Positions 1 through 11,355 of a stretch of 35,244 bases of DNA are shown in pieces (the first letter of the stretch is position 1; every line of letters starts with the position of its first letter). The translations under genes were made by a program, and so were the position numbers. This DNA is from Flavobacteriaceae bacterium (GTDB taxonomy: Bacteria; Bacteroidota; Bacteroidia; Flavobacteriales; Flavobacteriaceae): positions 1-35,244 of the forward strand of contig JAQWJV010000006.1 in the NCBI GenBank assembly GCA_029248185.1, given 5' to 3'. Under the pieces are notes generated by a model, which did no database searches, had not been told where the DNA came from, and saw nothing but the letters and a program-made list of their open reading frames with translations.

Positions 1-130
1 CTGGTTATTAAATACTTGGAATTGGAATGAATTTTATTTGAATACTCAAAGATACTCAATAAAAAAACGACTAAATTTGAATAGTGAAAATCAGTGTTGT
101 TAGAAATAGAAAAGGCAACTCTGCAGGCAA

Positions 131-171
131 CTAAAAAAAAGAAGTCCCGAAAACACAAGGCTTTCAGGACT
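131..171 (-). terminator. Intrinsic terminator of tRNA-Ser
   Basis: Read on the minus strand, AGTCCTGAAA pairs with TTTTCGGGACT (about 10 bp with one G-U) around the loop GCCTTGTG. It is followed by TCTTTTTTTT. The hairpin starts 6 bases after the tRNA 3' end, which is the expected place for a rho-independent terminator. Confidence 0.8.
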
Positions 172-177
172 ATACAG

Positions 178-262
178 CGGAGAAAGAGGGATTCGAACCC
201 CCGGAGGTGTGACCCTCAACAGTTTTCAAGACTGCCGCATTCGACCACTCTGCCATTTCTCC
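178..262 (-). tRNA. tRNA-Ser (anticodon UGA)
   Basis: The minus strand folds as a class II tRNA of 85 nt. The acceptor stem is GGAGAAA / TTTCTCC with discriminator G, the serine identity base. The anticodon loop is CTTGAAA, giving anticodon TGA for UCA codons. The T arm is GGGGG-TTCGAAT-CCCTC, and a long variable arm sits between the anticodon and T arms, as serine tRNAs require. The terminal CCA is not encoded. A TATATTTG promoter box lies upstream and a strong terminator downstream, so it is a single-gene unit. Confidence 0.95.
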
Positions 263-272
263 AATGCGGTTG

Positions 273-280
273 CAAATATA
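273..280 (-). promoter_or_regulatory. -7 box for tRNA-Ser
   Basis: TATATTTG on the minus strand matches the Bacteroidota -7 consensus TAnnTTTG exactly. It lies 10 bases before the mature tRNA 5' end. I saw no clear -33 TTG. Confidence 0.5.
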
Positions 281-331
281 CATTCCTTTTTTAGAATAGA
301 AAATATTTAATTCATCACTTTCTATTTAAAT

Positions 332-339
332 TACTTTTG
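332..339 (+). promoter_or_regulatory. -7 box upstream of the TauE/SafE gene
   Basis: TACTTTTG matches TAnnTTTG and ends 25 bases before the ATG at 365. No convincing -33 TTG is seen at the usual spacing. Confidence 0.35.
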
Positions 340-364
340 AGTTTTTGTAATTTTGAGATGTTGT

Positions 365-1120
365 ATGGAAGAATATATTCAGGCTGTCATTCTTATTGTT
401 GTCGGCTTTTTTGCAGGGGTTATTAATACACTTGCTGGAGGAGGATCATTATTCACACTTCCTGTACTCATTTTTTTGGGTTTACCTCCAAATATTGCCA
501 ACGGAACAAATCGAATAGCCATTGTAATTCAATCTCTATCGGGTGCATTAGGTTATAAGAGTAAGGGTATTTCCTCCTTCCCCTTTAATATTTATTTGGG
601 TATAAGTGCTAGTATTGGGGCTGTGATTGGAGCACAAATAGCAATGGACTTAGAGGCTAAGATGTTTAATCGAATTTTAGCCATTATTCTTCTTGTTGTT
701 GGAGCATTAATTTTAATTAATGCTAAAAACCTGACGCATCGTCTGCCTGAAAGACTGACGGGCAAGTATCTGTTTTTTGGCATTATCGCTTTCTTTTTTA
801 TTGGAATTTATGGTGGTTTTATCAATGCGGGAATCGGGATTGTGATTATGTTATTTTTAAATCGATTCAATCGTTTAAGTTTGGTCAAAACAAATGCTTC
901 AAAAACAGCAATTGTTTTTATTTACTCTAGTGTAGCACTGGCACTATTTGCTTATCAAGATGCAATTAATTGGAAACTGGGATTAACGATGGCTTTAGGA
1001 ACAATTTTTGGCGCCTGGTGGGCTAGTAGATGGTCTGTGAAAGCAGGAGATAAGGTAATCCGATGGGCAATGTTATTTACAATAGGAATTATGGCAATTA
1101 AGTTGTGGTTTTTCGAATAA
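365..1120 (+). CDS. TauE/SafE family membrane permease
   Basis: A 251-residue hydrophobic protein of the TauE/SafE (DUF81) family, predicted inner-membrane permeases that in characterised members export sulfite, sulfoacetate or related anions. Seven to eight membrane segments can be drawn. The family's two half-repeats show as a glycine-rich GGGSLFTLPVL segment with IANGTNR in the first half and GGFINAGIGI with KTNASK in the second. I prefer ATG 365 (MEEYIQ) over an in-frame TTG at 353, because the TTG would add only MRCC. The gene is monocistronic; its stop lies one base from the stop of the convergent ribB. The family is clear from sequence, but the substrate cannot be told. Confidence 0.85.
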   Translation: MEEYIQAVILIVVGFFAGVINTLAGGGSLFTLPVLIFLGLPPNIANGTNRIAIVIQSLSGALGYKSKGISSFPFNIYLGISASIGAVIGAQIAMDLEAKMFNRILAIILLVVGALILINAKNLTHRLPERLTGKYLFFGIIAFFFIGIYGGFINAGIGIVIMLFLNRFNRLSLVKTNASKTAIVFIYSSVALALFAYQDAINWKLGLTMALGTIFGAWWASRWSVKAGDKVIRWAMLFTIGIMAIKLWFFE

Positions 1121-1121
1121 A

Positions 1122-2258
1122 TCAATAGTTTTTATAGTTCTCTATAGTAATTCCATAGCCTGTTATTCCAATCCTACGCTGTTGCTCCGAATTACTAATC
1201 ACACATAGTTTTTTAATGTTTAAATCATGTAAAATTTGTGCTCCTATACCATAATCTTTTGCATCCATTTTCATTGGAGGGGCCTTATCTAAAGTACCTT
1301 TAGCTTGCATTTCTTGGAGCGCGCTAATTCGATTCAATAGATTTTCAGAGGTTTGTTCTTGATTGATAAAAAGAACAGCTCCTTTTCCTTCAGTATTGAT
1401 TAATTTAAAGATATCATCCAAACCTTTATCGACAGAACCCGTAAGGGTACCTAAAATATCATTTGTGATTTTAGAAGAGTGTATGCGTGTGAGCACAACC
1501 TCTTCAATTGACCAGTGTCCTTTGGTTAATGCTAGATGAACTGATCCCGTGGTTGTTTGTTCATAGGCTCTTAATCTGAAGTCCCCATACCGCGTATTGA
1601 TAACGGTATCTGCCTTTTTTTCAATTAGACTATCATGTTGCATCCGATAGGAGACCAAATCTTCGATGGATACAATTTTTAAATTGAATTTTTTTGCAAC
1701 TTCAATGAGCTGAGGTAATCGAGCCATTGTTCCATCTTCATTCATGATTTCAACAATCACTCCTGCAGGTTGCATTCCTGCAAGACGGGCAAAATCAATC
1801 GCAGCTTCCGTATGTCCTGTTCGTCTTAATACACCGCCTGCTTTGGCTATTAATGGAAAAATATGTCCCGGTCTTGATAAGTCAAATGGGGAAGTTTTGG
1901 TGTCGATTAAAGCTTCAATAGTTTTGGATCGATCAGCAGCAGAGATACCCGTAGTAACTCCATTTCCTTTTAAATCTACAGAGACGGTAAAAGCAGTTTC
2001 TAATGGATCCGTATTGTTAGTAACCATTTTACTCAATTGCAATTCTTGACAGCGATTTTCTGTGAGTGGAGCGCAAATCAAACCCCGCCCATGAGTAGCC
2101 ATAAAATTGATGAGTTCGGGTGATATTTTTTCTGCAGCTGCAATAAAATCTCCTTCGTTTTCTCGATTGGCATCATCAACAACAATAATTACTTCTCCCT
2201 TTTTGATCGCTTCAATTGCCTCTGGAATCGTGTCTAGTTGTAGAAATTCAGTTGTCAT
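1122..2258 (-). CDS. ribB: 3,4-dihydroxy-2-butanone 4-phosphate synthase with degenerate GTP cyclohydrolase II-like domain
   Basis: Riboflavin biosynthesis: makes 3,4-dihydroxy-2-butanone 4-phosphate from ribulose 5-phosphate. Residues 1-205 are a full RibB domain with the acidic DDANRENEGD loop (28-37), HGRGLICAPL (56-65), GVTTGISAADR (100-110) and RRTGHTEAA (145-153). Residues 210-378 align in layout with GTP cyclohydrolase II (RibA), but the zinc segment SECLTGD...LRCDCG is replaced by SSKITNDILGTLTGS (261-275). The RQEGRGIG segment is also gone. I infer an active RibB half and a catalytically dead RibA half, so the common 'bifunctional RibBA' label would be misleading. It is the last gene of the ftsK operon and overlaps the permease gene by 11 bases. 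Confidence 0.88.
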   Translation of the reverse strand: MTTEFLQLDTIPEAIEAIKKGEVIIVVDDANRENEGDFIAAAEKISPELINFMATHGRGLICAPLTENRCQELQLSKMVTNNTDPLETAFTVSVDLKGNGVTTGISAADRSKTIEALIDTKTSPFDLSRPGHIFPLIAKAGGVLRRTGHTEAAIDFARLAGMQPAGVIVEIMNEDGTMARLPQLIEVAKKFNLKIVSIEDLVSYRMQHDSLIEKKADTVINTRYGDFRLRAYEQTTTGSVHLALTKGHWSIEEVVLTRIHSSKITNDILGTLTGSVDKGLDDIFKLINTEGKGAVLFINQEQTSENLLNRISALQEMQAKGTLDKAPPMKMDAKDYGIGAQILHDLNIKKLCVISNSEQQRRIGITGYGITIENYKNY

Positions 2259-3711
2259 GTTTTTTCTTTCTTTTTATATTGAGTAGTAGCAATTTAATTT
2301 TTTCTTGGATAGTGTAAATGAGATTTGAAAGACCCACGAAACCTTTATCGGCAGAAGCTCTACGCGTTAAGATTATCGAAAAGGGAGCCAAAATAAAGGT
2401 AGAGAGCCATGTGGCTATAAAAGGAGAAATACTATTGTCTTCTGCTGCATTTTTCCCAAACAAACCAATGTAGTGATAGGTTAAGAAAATTAATACAGAT
2501 AGTACCAATGGAAGTCCCAAACCTCCTTTTCGGATGATAGCACCCAGTGCGGCTCCGATCAAAAATAAAAGAAGAGAGGCGAAAAGCAGGGTGTATTTCT
2601 CTTGAAGGGTAATTTTATGTAAATTAATTAGCTTTTGAAAAGAAAAAAAGGAGACTTTTTTTGTGTTTAAATCTCGTATGGATTTTCTTATTTTGATCAT
2701 GCCTTGCTCCATGAGTCTGCTCTTTTTCCATACGTCATCTATGATGATAAATTCAAAAATATTTGCGGGTAACGAGTCTTGTACGGTTACCTCTGTTATT
2801 TTATTTGCCGTTTGTGAGAGAATACTTTTTTTGCTAAAATTTTCACTAAAAGCAATTTGTTCTTCATTAAATTTTCTTTGCAAGGTATCGATACTCACTT
2901 TCAGTTGATCAATTTTTTGCATTCTGAAGGTAGATTTGTAGTTTTCTTCTTCAAGATCAACATTATTGAATTTTGATAAATCGATATTCATTTCATATTC
3001 CTCAAAAAAAACTTTTGCATGTGGAATTCGTTTTCGTTTACTCGCTTCTTTAGGGATGACTTCTTCATACCGATTCCCATTGTACAAAACGAGTTTTAAA
3101 TTAGGATCGGTAGTCTCACTTTTCATTTCCCCCCGTTCTGCTTTAATTACGATATTATTTTCATTATTGGCGGTGTATTCATGGATGATAACATCTTCAA
3201 GAAAGCGTTCATTGTCTCCATATTTTTTAGCTACTTTGATATTGATTTCCCCAATTTCATTAAAAATACCCTCTCGAATGGCAAGTGTAGGTTCTAGTTT
3301 AGCTAGGTTTCTCCGAAGGTTGTAGGATTTCAGTTCCCCGTATGGGATTACATGATTTGAAAAATAGAAAGTGCCAATACCCAGAAGGATGTGAAAAATG
3401 ATTAATCCTAACATCGCTCTTTGCAATGAAATTCCTGTTGATTTCATTGCAGCAAACTCATAATTTTCAGAGAGCGTTCCATAGGTCATAAGAGAGGCTA
3501 ACAAAACAGAGAGTGGAAGTACTAAGGGGATTAGTTTTGGCGAATAGTACAATAAGAATTTAGAAATGATAATTATATCCAATCCTTTTCCAGCTAGCTC
3601 ATCGATGAAGAGCCAAAAAGTCTGTATGATAAAAATAAACATACAGATGGCAAAGACACTCAGTAAGCGACTTAAGTAACTTTTTAATATGTATCGATCT
3701 ATTATTTTCAA
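2248..3711 (-). CDS. LptF/LptG (YjgP/YjgQ) family permease
   Basis: A 487-residue membrane protein of the family whose members pair with the LptB ATPase to extract lipopolysaccharide from the inner membrane. An N-terminal membrane domain contains the family-typical IDRYILKSYL start and the conserved run SENYEFAAMKSTGIS near residue 90, which contacts the ATPase. A large periplasmic domain covers about 125-360, and three to four membrane helices follow, with GAIIRKGGLG near 400. Bacteroidota often carry LptF and LptG at different loci, so which one this is cannot be told. It starts 4 bases after the LolA-like gene and overlaps ribB, which means it is in the operon. Confidence 0.88.
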   Translation of the reverse strand: MKIIDRYILKSYLSRLLSVFAICMFIFIIQTFWLFIDELAGKGLDIIIISKFLLYYSPKLIPLVLPLSVLLASLMTYGTLSENYEFAAMKSTGISLQRAMLGLIIFHILLGIGTFYFSNHVIPYGELKSYNLRRNLAKLEPTLAIREGIFNEIGEINIKVAKKYGDNERFLEDVIIHEYTANNENNIVIKAERGEMKSETTDPNLKLVLYNGNRYEEVIPKEASKRKRIPHAKVFFEEYEMNIDLSKFNNVDLEEENYKSTFRMQKIDQLKVSIDTLQRKFNEEQIAFSENFSKKSILSQTANKITEVTVQDSLPANIFEFIIIDDVWKKSRLMEQGMIKIRKSIRDLNTKKVSFFSFQKLINLHKITLQEKYTLLFASLLLFLIGAALGAIIRKGGLGLPLVLSVLIFLTYHYIGLFGKNAAEDNSISPFIATWLSTFILAPFSIILTRRASADKGFVGLSNLIYTIQEKIKLLLLNIKRKKKHDN

Positions 3712-3715
3712 TCGA

Positions 3716-4354
3716 TTAGTTGTTTATGTAATAATCAGGATAGCGGGAAACATCAAATTTAAAAAAGTCCTGTGCCAAAGAGACATTAGTCAGTTGATTG
3801 GAAAGAGTAAGGGTAGTACGTGTTCCATTAGATCCAATTTCAATCAAGCGGTAAATGGTTTTTTTGAGAACATCAATCCCCAGTAATAAGTAGCTAACTT
3901 CTTTATTTTCATCACTTGGAATTAGCTTCACAAATTGAATCGGTCGACCAAAAATGTTTTGTTTGATGTCCCATTGATAGTCATATCCCTCTTTGTAAAA
4001 ATTTAAAAGTTCTGAGGGGTTGATTCCAAAGTCCTCACCATCTTCGGGATTACTTATTGTTATCTCTTCATTCTCTGGAACAACAGTGTAGGTTTTTTCT
4101 CCATCAAAAAGTTGTTCTGCTCCAAGATACATTAGCTTATATCGATCTCCTTCAACGGTTACTGTCCCACTTGTTTCTTGTTTAATGTTCTCATGTCTAT
4201 TTTCTAAAGTATAAGAGAAATCAAAGCTAAGGTTCTCATAGGCAGCGATGGTTTCAGAGACTTCATCCAATAGTTTAATGGCAGCCTCAGAAGTTTGAGC
4301 GATTCCGCTGAATGTTAGAAATAGACAAAGACCTAAAAAATATATTTTTCTCAT
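3716..4354 (-). CDS. lolA: LolA-like outer membrane lipoprotein carrier
   Basis: A 212-residue protein with a clear Sec signal peptide (residues 1-20, cleaved near GIAQ-TS). The mature part resembles the periplasmic LolA fold: a helix with LLDEVSETIAAYENLSFDFSY, then strands SGTVTVEGDRYKLMYLGAEQ and LFDGEKTYTVVPENEE. LolA carries lipoproteins through the periplasm to the outer membrane. The ATG overlaps the ftsK stop by 4 bases, and the LptF/LptG-type permease follows 4 bases later, so two envelope-trafficking genes are co-transcribed with a division and segregation gene. The family call is good; lipoprotein carriage itself is inferred from the family. Confidence 0.82.
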   Translation of the reverse strand: MRKIYFLGLCLFLTFSGIAQTSEAAIKLLDEVSETIAAYENLSFDFSYTLENRHENIKQETSGTVTVEGDRYKLMYLGAEQLFDGEKTYTVVPENEEITISNPEDGEDFGINPSELLNFYKEGYDYQWDIKQNIFGRPIQFVKLIPSDENKEVSYLLLGIDVLKKTIYRLIEIGSNGTRTTLTLSNQLTNVSLAQDFFKFDVSRYPDYYINN

Positions 4355-6684
4355 AAAATTCCATCATTAATAAGGCGGTCTAAAGCAGCTAAATCAGTAA
4401 TTAAAACCTGTCTTGCCTTGCTTCCCTCAAAGGGTCCCACGACACCTGCAGCTTCCATCTGATCTATTATTCTTCCCGCTCTATTATATCCTAGTTTTAA
4501 TTTTCGTTGCAATAAAGATGCCGAACCTTGTTGTGCAGTTACAATGACCTCTGCAGCTTCTCTAAAGAGTGCATCCCGATCACTTGCGTCAATATCCAAT
4601 ACACTGTTGTTTTCTTCTCCAACATATTCTGGCAATAAATGAGCATCAGCGTAACCCCGTTGACCTCCTATATATTCTGCAATTCGTTCTACTTCAGGGG
4701 TATCGACAAAGGCACATTGAATTCGGGTAAGTTCATTTCCTTGAGTGTAGAGCATATCTCCTCGACCAATGAGTTGATCGGCACCACCACTATCTAAAAT
4801 CGTTCGAGAATCAATTTTTGAGGTTACTCTGAAGGCAATGCGTGCTGGGAAGTTGGCTTTGATAATTCCAGTGATTACATTGACTGAGGGACGTTGTGTT
4901 GCAATAATTAAGTGTATTCCTATGGCACGAGCCAATTGTGCAAGACGGGCAATAGGCGTTTCTACTTCTTTCCCTGCAGTCATGATCAGGTCCGCAAACT
5001 CATCCACTACCAATACAATATAAGGTAAAAAGCTATGCCCATCATTAGGGTTTAACTTTCGTTCTCTAAATTTGGTATTGTATTCTTTTAAATTTCTACA
5101 CATTGCATTTTTGAGCAACTCATAGCGATTGTCCATTTCGATACAAAGTGAATTCAAGGTATTGATTACTTTGGTGTTGTCGGTAATAATGGCTTCATCC
5201 GTGTCAGGAAGTTTGGCAAGATAGTGTCGCTCGATTTTGTTGTAAATATTCAACTCAACCTTTTTAGGATCCACTAAAACAAATTTTACTTCGGCGGGAT
5301 GTTTTTTGTATAAGAGTGAAGTTAATACTGCATTTAATCCAACCGACTTCCCCTGACCCGTTGCTCCTGCCATAAGCAAGTGAGGCATTTTGGCTAAGTC
5401 TACAACAAAAGTTTCGTTACTGATTGTTTTACCCAGTGCAATGGGTAATTCCATTTCTGCTTTTTGGAATTTAGCGGCACTAATTACGGAACGCATTGAA
5501 ACAATGGAAGGCTTTTGGTTGGGTACTTCTATGCCAATAGTTCCTTTTCCAGGAATGGGTGCAATGATCCGAATTCCTAAAGCTGACAGAGAAAGTGCAA
5601 TATCATCCTCTAAATTTTTGATCTTAGAAATTCGAACGCCTGCTTCGGGTACAATTTCGTAGAGTGTTACCGTAGGTCCAATAGTTGCTTTGATGTTGGC
5701 GATGCCTATCTTGTAGTTGTTTAGGGTCTCTACAATTTTATTTTTATTGATTTCAAGCTCTTCTTGATTGATGGTAATTCCACTTTCACCATAGTCTTTC
5801 AGCAAGTTAAAACCGGGCATGATGAACTTGCTTAATTCTAAAGTAGGATCAAAAAAGTCTTGTTTTTCAACTAATTTCTTGGCTAACTTTTCATCTACGG
5901 TTTCTTCTTCAGCACTTTCAATTTCCATTTCAATGGAATCACGCTCAGTATTTTTTTCTATTTGTAAGGAGGGTTCCTCCTGGTCGGATTCTGTGGGATC
6001 AGGTTCTAGTTCACTCTGAGCTGTTTCTTCAAAACTTTCATTTTGCGAAGAAAATTCCAATGAAACGGTAGCATCATTTTCATCAGTATTTTTGATTGTT
6101 TCTTCTCTATCTTTTTTCTTGTTCAGACCTGCAATCCAAGCTTTTATATGCTCTGGAGTCCATTCTAATTCAATAACAATAAAACAAAGCAGTGTGAAAA
6201 GTAAAACTCCTAAGAGACCCAGTTTACCTATATAAGCGACTAAAAAATCGTGTACTTCAAAACCAATAATACCTGAGTATAATGGCGTTTCAATCCAGAC
6301 ATAGGCTAGGGCGACACTAAGCCAGATTAAGTGGGCTATACCCCATGCCCAAATAGAAATTAGTCGAGCAGTTGACCCCTGAAAAAAGAGTTTAAACCCG
6401 GATATTCCCAATAGATAGACGAATAAAAAGGCTGCTAATCCAACCCCTTTAAAAATAAAAAAATGACTTAAATAAGCGCCCAGTTTATTTAAAATATTTT
6501 TAGCCTCAACGGTTTTATCTCCCATGGCTCCAAGGGTGCTAAAATCAGCTTGCCAATAAAAGAGATAAGAAAGAAAAGAAGTGCCAAGTAATGCAGCAAT
6601 AAACAATAAAGCCCCCCCAAACAACACTTGTTGTTGTCGTTTTTTCTTGAAATCAGCTTCAGAGGTTTTTTGCTTTTTTGCCAT
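4351..6684 (-). CDS. ftsK: DNA translocase FtsK
   Basis: A 777-residue FtsK/SpoIIIE motor that pumps chromosome ends across the closing septum and activates XerCD at dif. It has four N-terminal membrane helices (about 25-190) and a short acidic Glu/Ser-rich linker (about 195-280). The motor domain contains Walker A GATGQGKS (440-447), a Walker B strand ending VVDEFADLIM near residue 560, and IIATQRPSVNVITG. The C-terminal gamma winged helix includes QGSASLLQRKLKLGYNRAGR and would read KOPS-like polarity sequences. The length is typical of Bacteroidota FtsK. This is the first gene of the operon ftsK-lolA-permease-ribB; a TATTTTTG box lies just upstream. Confidence 0.96.
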   Translation of the reverse strand: MAKKQKTSEADFKKKRQQQVLFGGALLFIAALLGTSFLSYLFYWQADFSTLGAMGDKTVEAKNILNKLGAYLSHFFIFKGVGLAAFLFVYLLGISGFKLFFQGSTARLISIWAWGIAHLIWLSVALAYVWIETPLYSGIIGFEVHDFLVAYIGKLGLLGVLLFTLLCFIVIELEWTPEHIKAWIAGLNKKKDREETIKNTDENDATVSLEFSSQNESFEETAQSELEPDPTESDQEEPSLQIEKNTERDSIEMEIESAEEETVDEKLAKKLVEKQDFFDPTLELSKFIMPGFNLLKDYGESGITINQEELEINKNKIVETLNNYKIGIANIKATIGPTVTLYEIVPEAGVRISKIKNLEDDIALSLSALGIRIIAPIPGKGTIGIEVPNQKPSIVSMRSVISAAKFQKAEMELPIALGKTISNETFVVDLAKMPHLLMAGATGQGKSVGLNAVLTSLLYKKHPAEVKFVLVDPKKVELNIYNKIERHYLAKLPDTDEAIITDNTKVINTLNSLCIEMDNRYELLKNAMCRNLKEYNTKFRERKLNPNDGHSFLPYIVLVVDEFADLIMTAGKEVETPIARLAQLARAIGIHLIIATQRPSVNVITGIIKANFPARIAFRVTSKIDSRTILDSGGADQLIGRGDMLYTQGNELTRIQCAFVDTPEVERIAEYIGGQRGYADAHLLPEYVGEENNSVLDIDASDRDALFREAAEVIVTAQQGSASLLQRKLKLGYNRAGRIIDQMEAAGVVGPFEGSKARQVLITDLAALDRLINDGIL

Positions 6685-6701
6685 GGATAATTACTCTTGA
6701 G

Positions 6702-6709
6702 CAAAAATA
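6702..6709 (-). promoter_or_regulatory. -7 box for the ftsK operon
   Basis: TATTTTTG on the minus strand matches TAnnTTTG and ends 17 bases before the ftsK ATG. I found no -33 TTG at 17-23 bases, so the call rests on the -7 box and its position. Confidence 0.4.
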
Positions 6710-6904
6710 CAAATTCAAAACCAAAAAGAGAACTAATCAGCAAGTCTATAGCGATTAATTTATAATCAATGAAACTCAGAAAATGGGCTTTAATAAATTA
6801 GCTTGTAGTTGAAAACTGTTTTGGTTTTGCCAAATTCAAACCTTTCTTTTGATCGTAATAATCAATATCAATATAACTATATGGAAATATAATGGGTAAG
6901 GCTA

Positions 6905-9179
<2,275 letters not shown>

Positions 9180-9195
9180 TTCAAATTATTGAATT

Positions 9196-9232
9196 AAAAA
9201 AGGCATCTCTACATAGAGATGCCTTTTTTTTT
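9196..9232. terminator. Bidirectional terminator between katG and nhaC
   Basis: GGCATCTCT, loop ACAT, then AGAGATGCC, a perfect 9-bp stem (9202-9223) flanked by an A run on the left and a T run of at least nine on the right. The A/T flanks let it work on either strand, serving both the katG and nhaC 3' ends. Confidence 0.9.
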
Positions 9233-9254
9233 GCGCTTCTTTTTGTTGGAATTA

Positions 9255-10688
9255 TCAGTTGGTTTTTAAGGCCTTAATTTTGATGTTAAAAGCTGCAAAT
9301 AATAAGGTCATAAAAGGACTTAGCCAATTGAAAATGGCGTAGATAAAATATTCTCCTACCCCAACGCCCAGGACTCCTGATTGATAAGCTCCACAGGTAT
9401 TCCATGGAATGAGGACAGAAGTAACGGTTCCAGAATCCTCCAAGGTTCTACTTAAGTTTTCGGGGGCAAGTTTTCGATCTTTATAAGCATTGGCAAACAT
9501 TTTTCCCGGAATAACAATAGATAAATATTGATCTGAAGCAGTAAGATTAATTGCTAGACAGGAGGCTACAGTACTGGCAAATAATTGGAAGCTAGTTTGT
9601 GCCCAACTTAATAAAGCAGCACTGATTCTCTCCAAAGCCCCTATTGCATCCATAATTCCTCCAAAAACCATTGCACAAATAATGAGCCATATTGTACCTA
9701 GCATTCCCTCCATCCCACCTGAGGTAAATAAATCGTTAAGGAGGGCATTAGACGTTGTAATTTCTGTGGAAACGGTCATGGAATTCATGATTGCTCGGTA
9801 TCCTACTTCAAAACTCAACACACTTGCTTCTGTGATCTCAAGAAGAATTGAGCTTTGAAAAAACACAGCAAAAAGCCCTCCAAGTAGTGTTCCAATTAAT
9901 AAAGCAATTAAAGGAGGGGCTTTTTTGATAATCAGAACTATAACAACTCCGGGAACAATAAAGAGCCAAGGAGTGATTGTGAATTTTTCTTTAATTGCTT
10001 GCATCAAGGTTTCCGTATCAGCAGCTCCCGATGTGGATTGGGTTAGGCTCAATATTAAAAAAATAATAATTGTGACAACAATACTAGGCACCGTGGTATG
10101 GGTCATATATCTTATGTGAGAAAATAATTCCCCTCCCGCCATGGCAGGGGCCAGATTAGTTGTATCGCTAAGCGGAGAGAGTTTATCCCCAAAATAAGCT
10201 CCCGAGATAACTGCTCCTGCTACCATTCCAACCGGAATTCCTATCACTTTTCCAATCCCGATTAGTGCAATTCCTACCGTGGCCGAAGTGGTCCAACTAC
10301 TTCCAGTTGCCAGTGAAATAATGGCACAGATAATGATGCATGCGGGTAGAAAAATACTGGGATGTAAAATTTGTAAACCATAATAGATCATAGCAGGAAT
10401 AATACCACTGAGAAGCCAGGTGCCCGCCAAAGCGCCTACAAATAATAAAATCAATAAAGCACCCGTAACAGATTGAAGGTTTTCGGCTACTTTATCGATC
10501 ATAAACTGATACCCAATTTTATAATAAAATCCAACGATTCCAGCTACTGCAGCTCCCAGAAGCAAAATGAATTGATTGGAACCGCCTAAAGCGTCATCCC
10601 CATATATTAATACGTTATAAGAGAGAAGTAAGACCAGAATGAGTATGGGTAAAAGGGCAATTCCAAGAGAGAGATCTTTGTTTTTCAA
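9255..10688 (-). CDS. nhaC: NhaC family Na+/H+ antiporter
   Basis: A 477-residue polytopic membrane protein with about 11-12 helices, matching NhaC-type sodium/proton antiporters. Visible family signatures are ATGSSWTTSATVGIALIGIG around 125-145, GAYFGDKLSPLSDTTNLAPA near 165-185, and the C-terminal LEDSGTVTSVLIPWNTCGAY. The charged and hydroxylated residues in these membrane segments are those expected for ion transport. It would expel sodium and regulate internal pH, which fits a marine or saline habitat. It sits 85 bases downstream of the methyltransferase gene on the same strand and may be read with it or from its own start. Confidence 0.9.
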   Translation of the reverse strand: MKNKDLSLGIALLPILILVLLLSYNVLIYGDDALGGSNQFILLLGAAVAGIVGFYYKIGYQFMIDKVAENLQSVTGALLILLFVGALAGTWLLSGIIPAMIYYGLQILHPSIFLPACIIICAIISLATGSSWTTSATVGIALIGIGKVIGIPVGMVAGAVISGAYFGDKLSPLSDTTNLAPAMAGGELFSHIRYMTHTTVPSIVVTIIIFLILSLTQSTSGAADTETLMQAIKEKFTITPWLFIVPGVVIVLIIKKAPPLIALLIGTLLGGLFAVFFQSSILLEITEASVLSFEVGYRAIMNSMTVSTEITTSNALLNDLFTSGGMEGMLGTIWLIICAMVFGGIMDAIGALERISAALLSWAQTSFQLFASTVASCLAINLTASDQYLSIVIPGKMFANAYKDRKLAPENLSRTLEDSGTVTSVLIPWNTCGAYQSGVLGVGVGEYFIYAIFNWLSPFMTLLFAAFNIKIKALKTN

Positions 10689-10773
10689 ATAATTGTTTTT
10701 AGCAATGAATACAAGTTTAATGAATTTAAATCAATTGGGTGCATGTGCATAATGCGTTAATTGAATAAAGATT

Positions 10774-11355
10774 TTATGCAACCTTCTTACAGAGTACCAT
10801 AATTCCAGTGCCAAAATCTAGAGGGAGAGCTGAAAAGTTTAATTGATACTTTAATTTTTCCATGAGTGAAATAACCTTTTCCTGATGATCCTCCGGCCAA
10901 TCTACTTGCTGATTGAGATCGTCTATGATATAAAATCCACCGGGCTTAACCATTTCAAGAGTTTGATCCAAATCGGTGAATTTTCCCGCCCAAGTGTCAG
11001 CGAAAATTAAATCAAATTGAAGGTGTTTATTCTTTTCAATCCAAACTTTTGCATCTTCTTGAACAATATTGATTCGAGACTCTTTATCAAAAAATGAGCG
11101 TGCAACTTCAATGTATTGCGGGTTGTTTTCTATCGAGATGATCTTTCCTTTTGAATGGAGTCCATCCAAAATCCAAGCTAATGCAAGACCGGTACCTGTT
11201 CCTAATTCCAAAATTTGACCTTCTTTTTTTGAAGAGGTTAAAAGTCGAAGAAGAGCACCTACTTCTTCATCGGAAATCATCGTAAAGTTTAGCTTTCGAG
11301 ACGCTTTTAAGATGGATTCGTAATCCTTGGGGAATGAACTTTTAGAATAAGACAT
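10774..11355 (-). CDS. O-methyltransferase-like class I SAM-dependent enzyme
   Basis: A 193-residue Rossmann-fold methyltransferase. The SAM-binding motif I is ILELGTGTG (48-56), the acidic strand-2 end is ISIENNP, and later motifs are LIFADTWAGKFTDLD and VKPGGFYIIDDL. Overall layout resembles the small O-methyltransferase family (FadA/COMT-like), including the DxxxxKxxD-like stretch. The substrate is unknown. Start and stop are coupled with the DUF2059 gene upstream (TAATG, 1-base overlap), so the two are probably co-expressed, although the methyltransferase is predicted cytoplasmic and its partner exported. Confidence 0.75.
   Translation of the reverse strand: MSYSKSSFPKDYESILKASRKLNFTMISDEEVGALLRLLTSSKKEGQILELGTGTGLALAWILDGLHSKGKIISIENNPQYIEVARSFFDKESRINIVQEDAKVWIEKNKHLQFDLIFADTWAGKFTDLDQTLEMVKPGGFYIIDDLNQQVDWPEDHQEKVISLMEKLKYQLNFSALPLDFGTGIMVLCKKVA

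Noticed and set aside
94-294. 66-residue ORF on the plus strand at the left edge
   Set aside because: It runs through the tRNA-Ser terminator and the antisense strand of the tRNA, so it is a chance frame.
6753-6767. GATTA-ATTTA-TAATC inverted repeat between ftsK and katG, considered as a PerR/Fur-like site
   Set aside because: Only 5-bp A/T-rich arms, about 180 bases from katG, and a poor match to the PerR consensus; expected by chance in this base composition.
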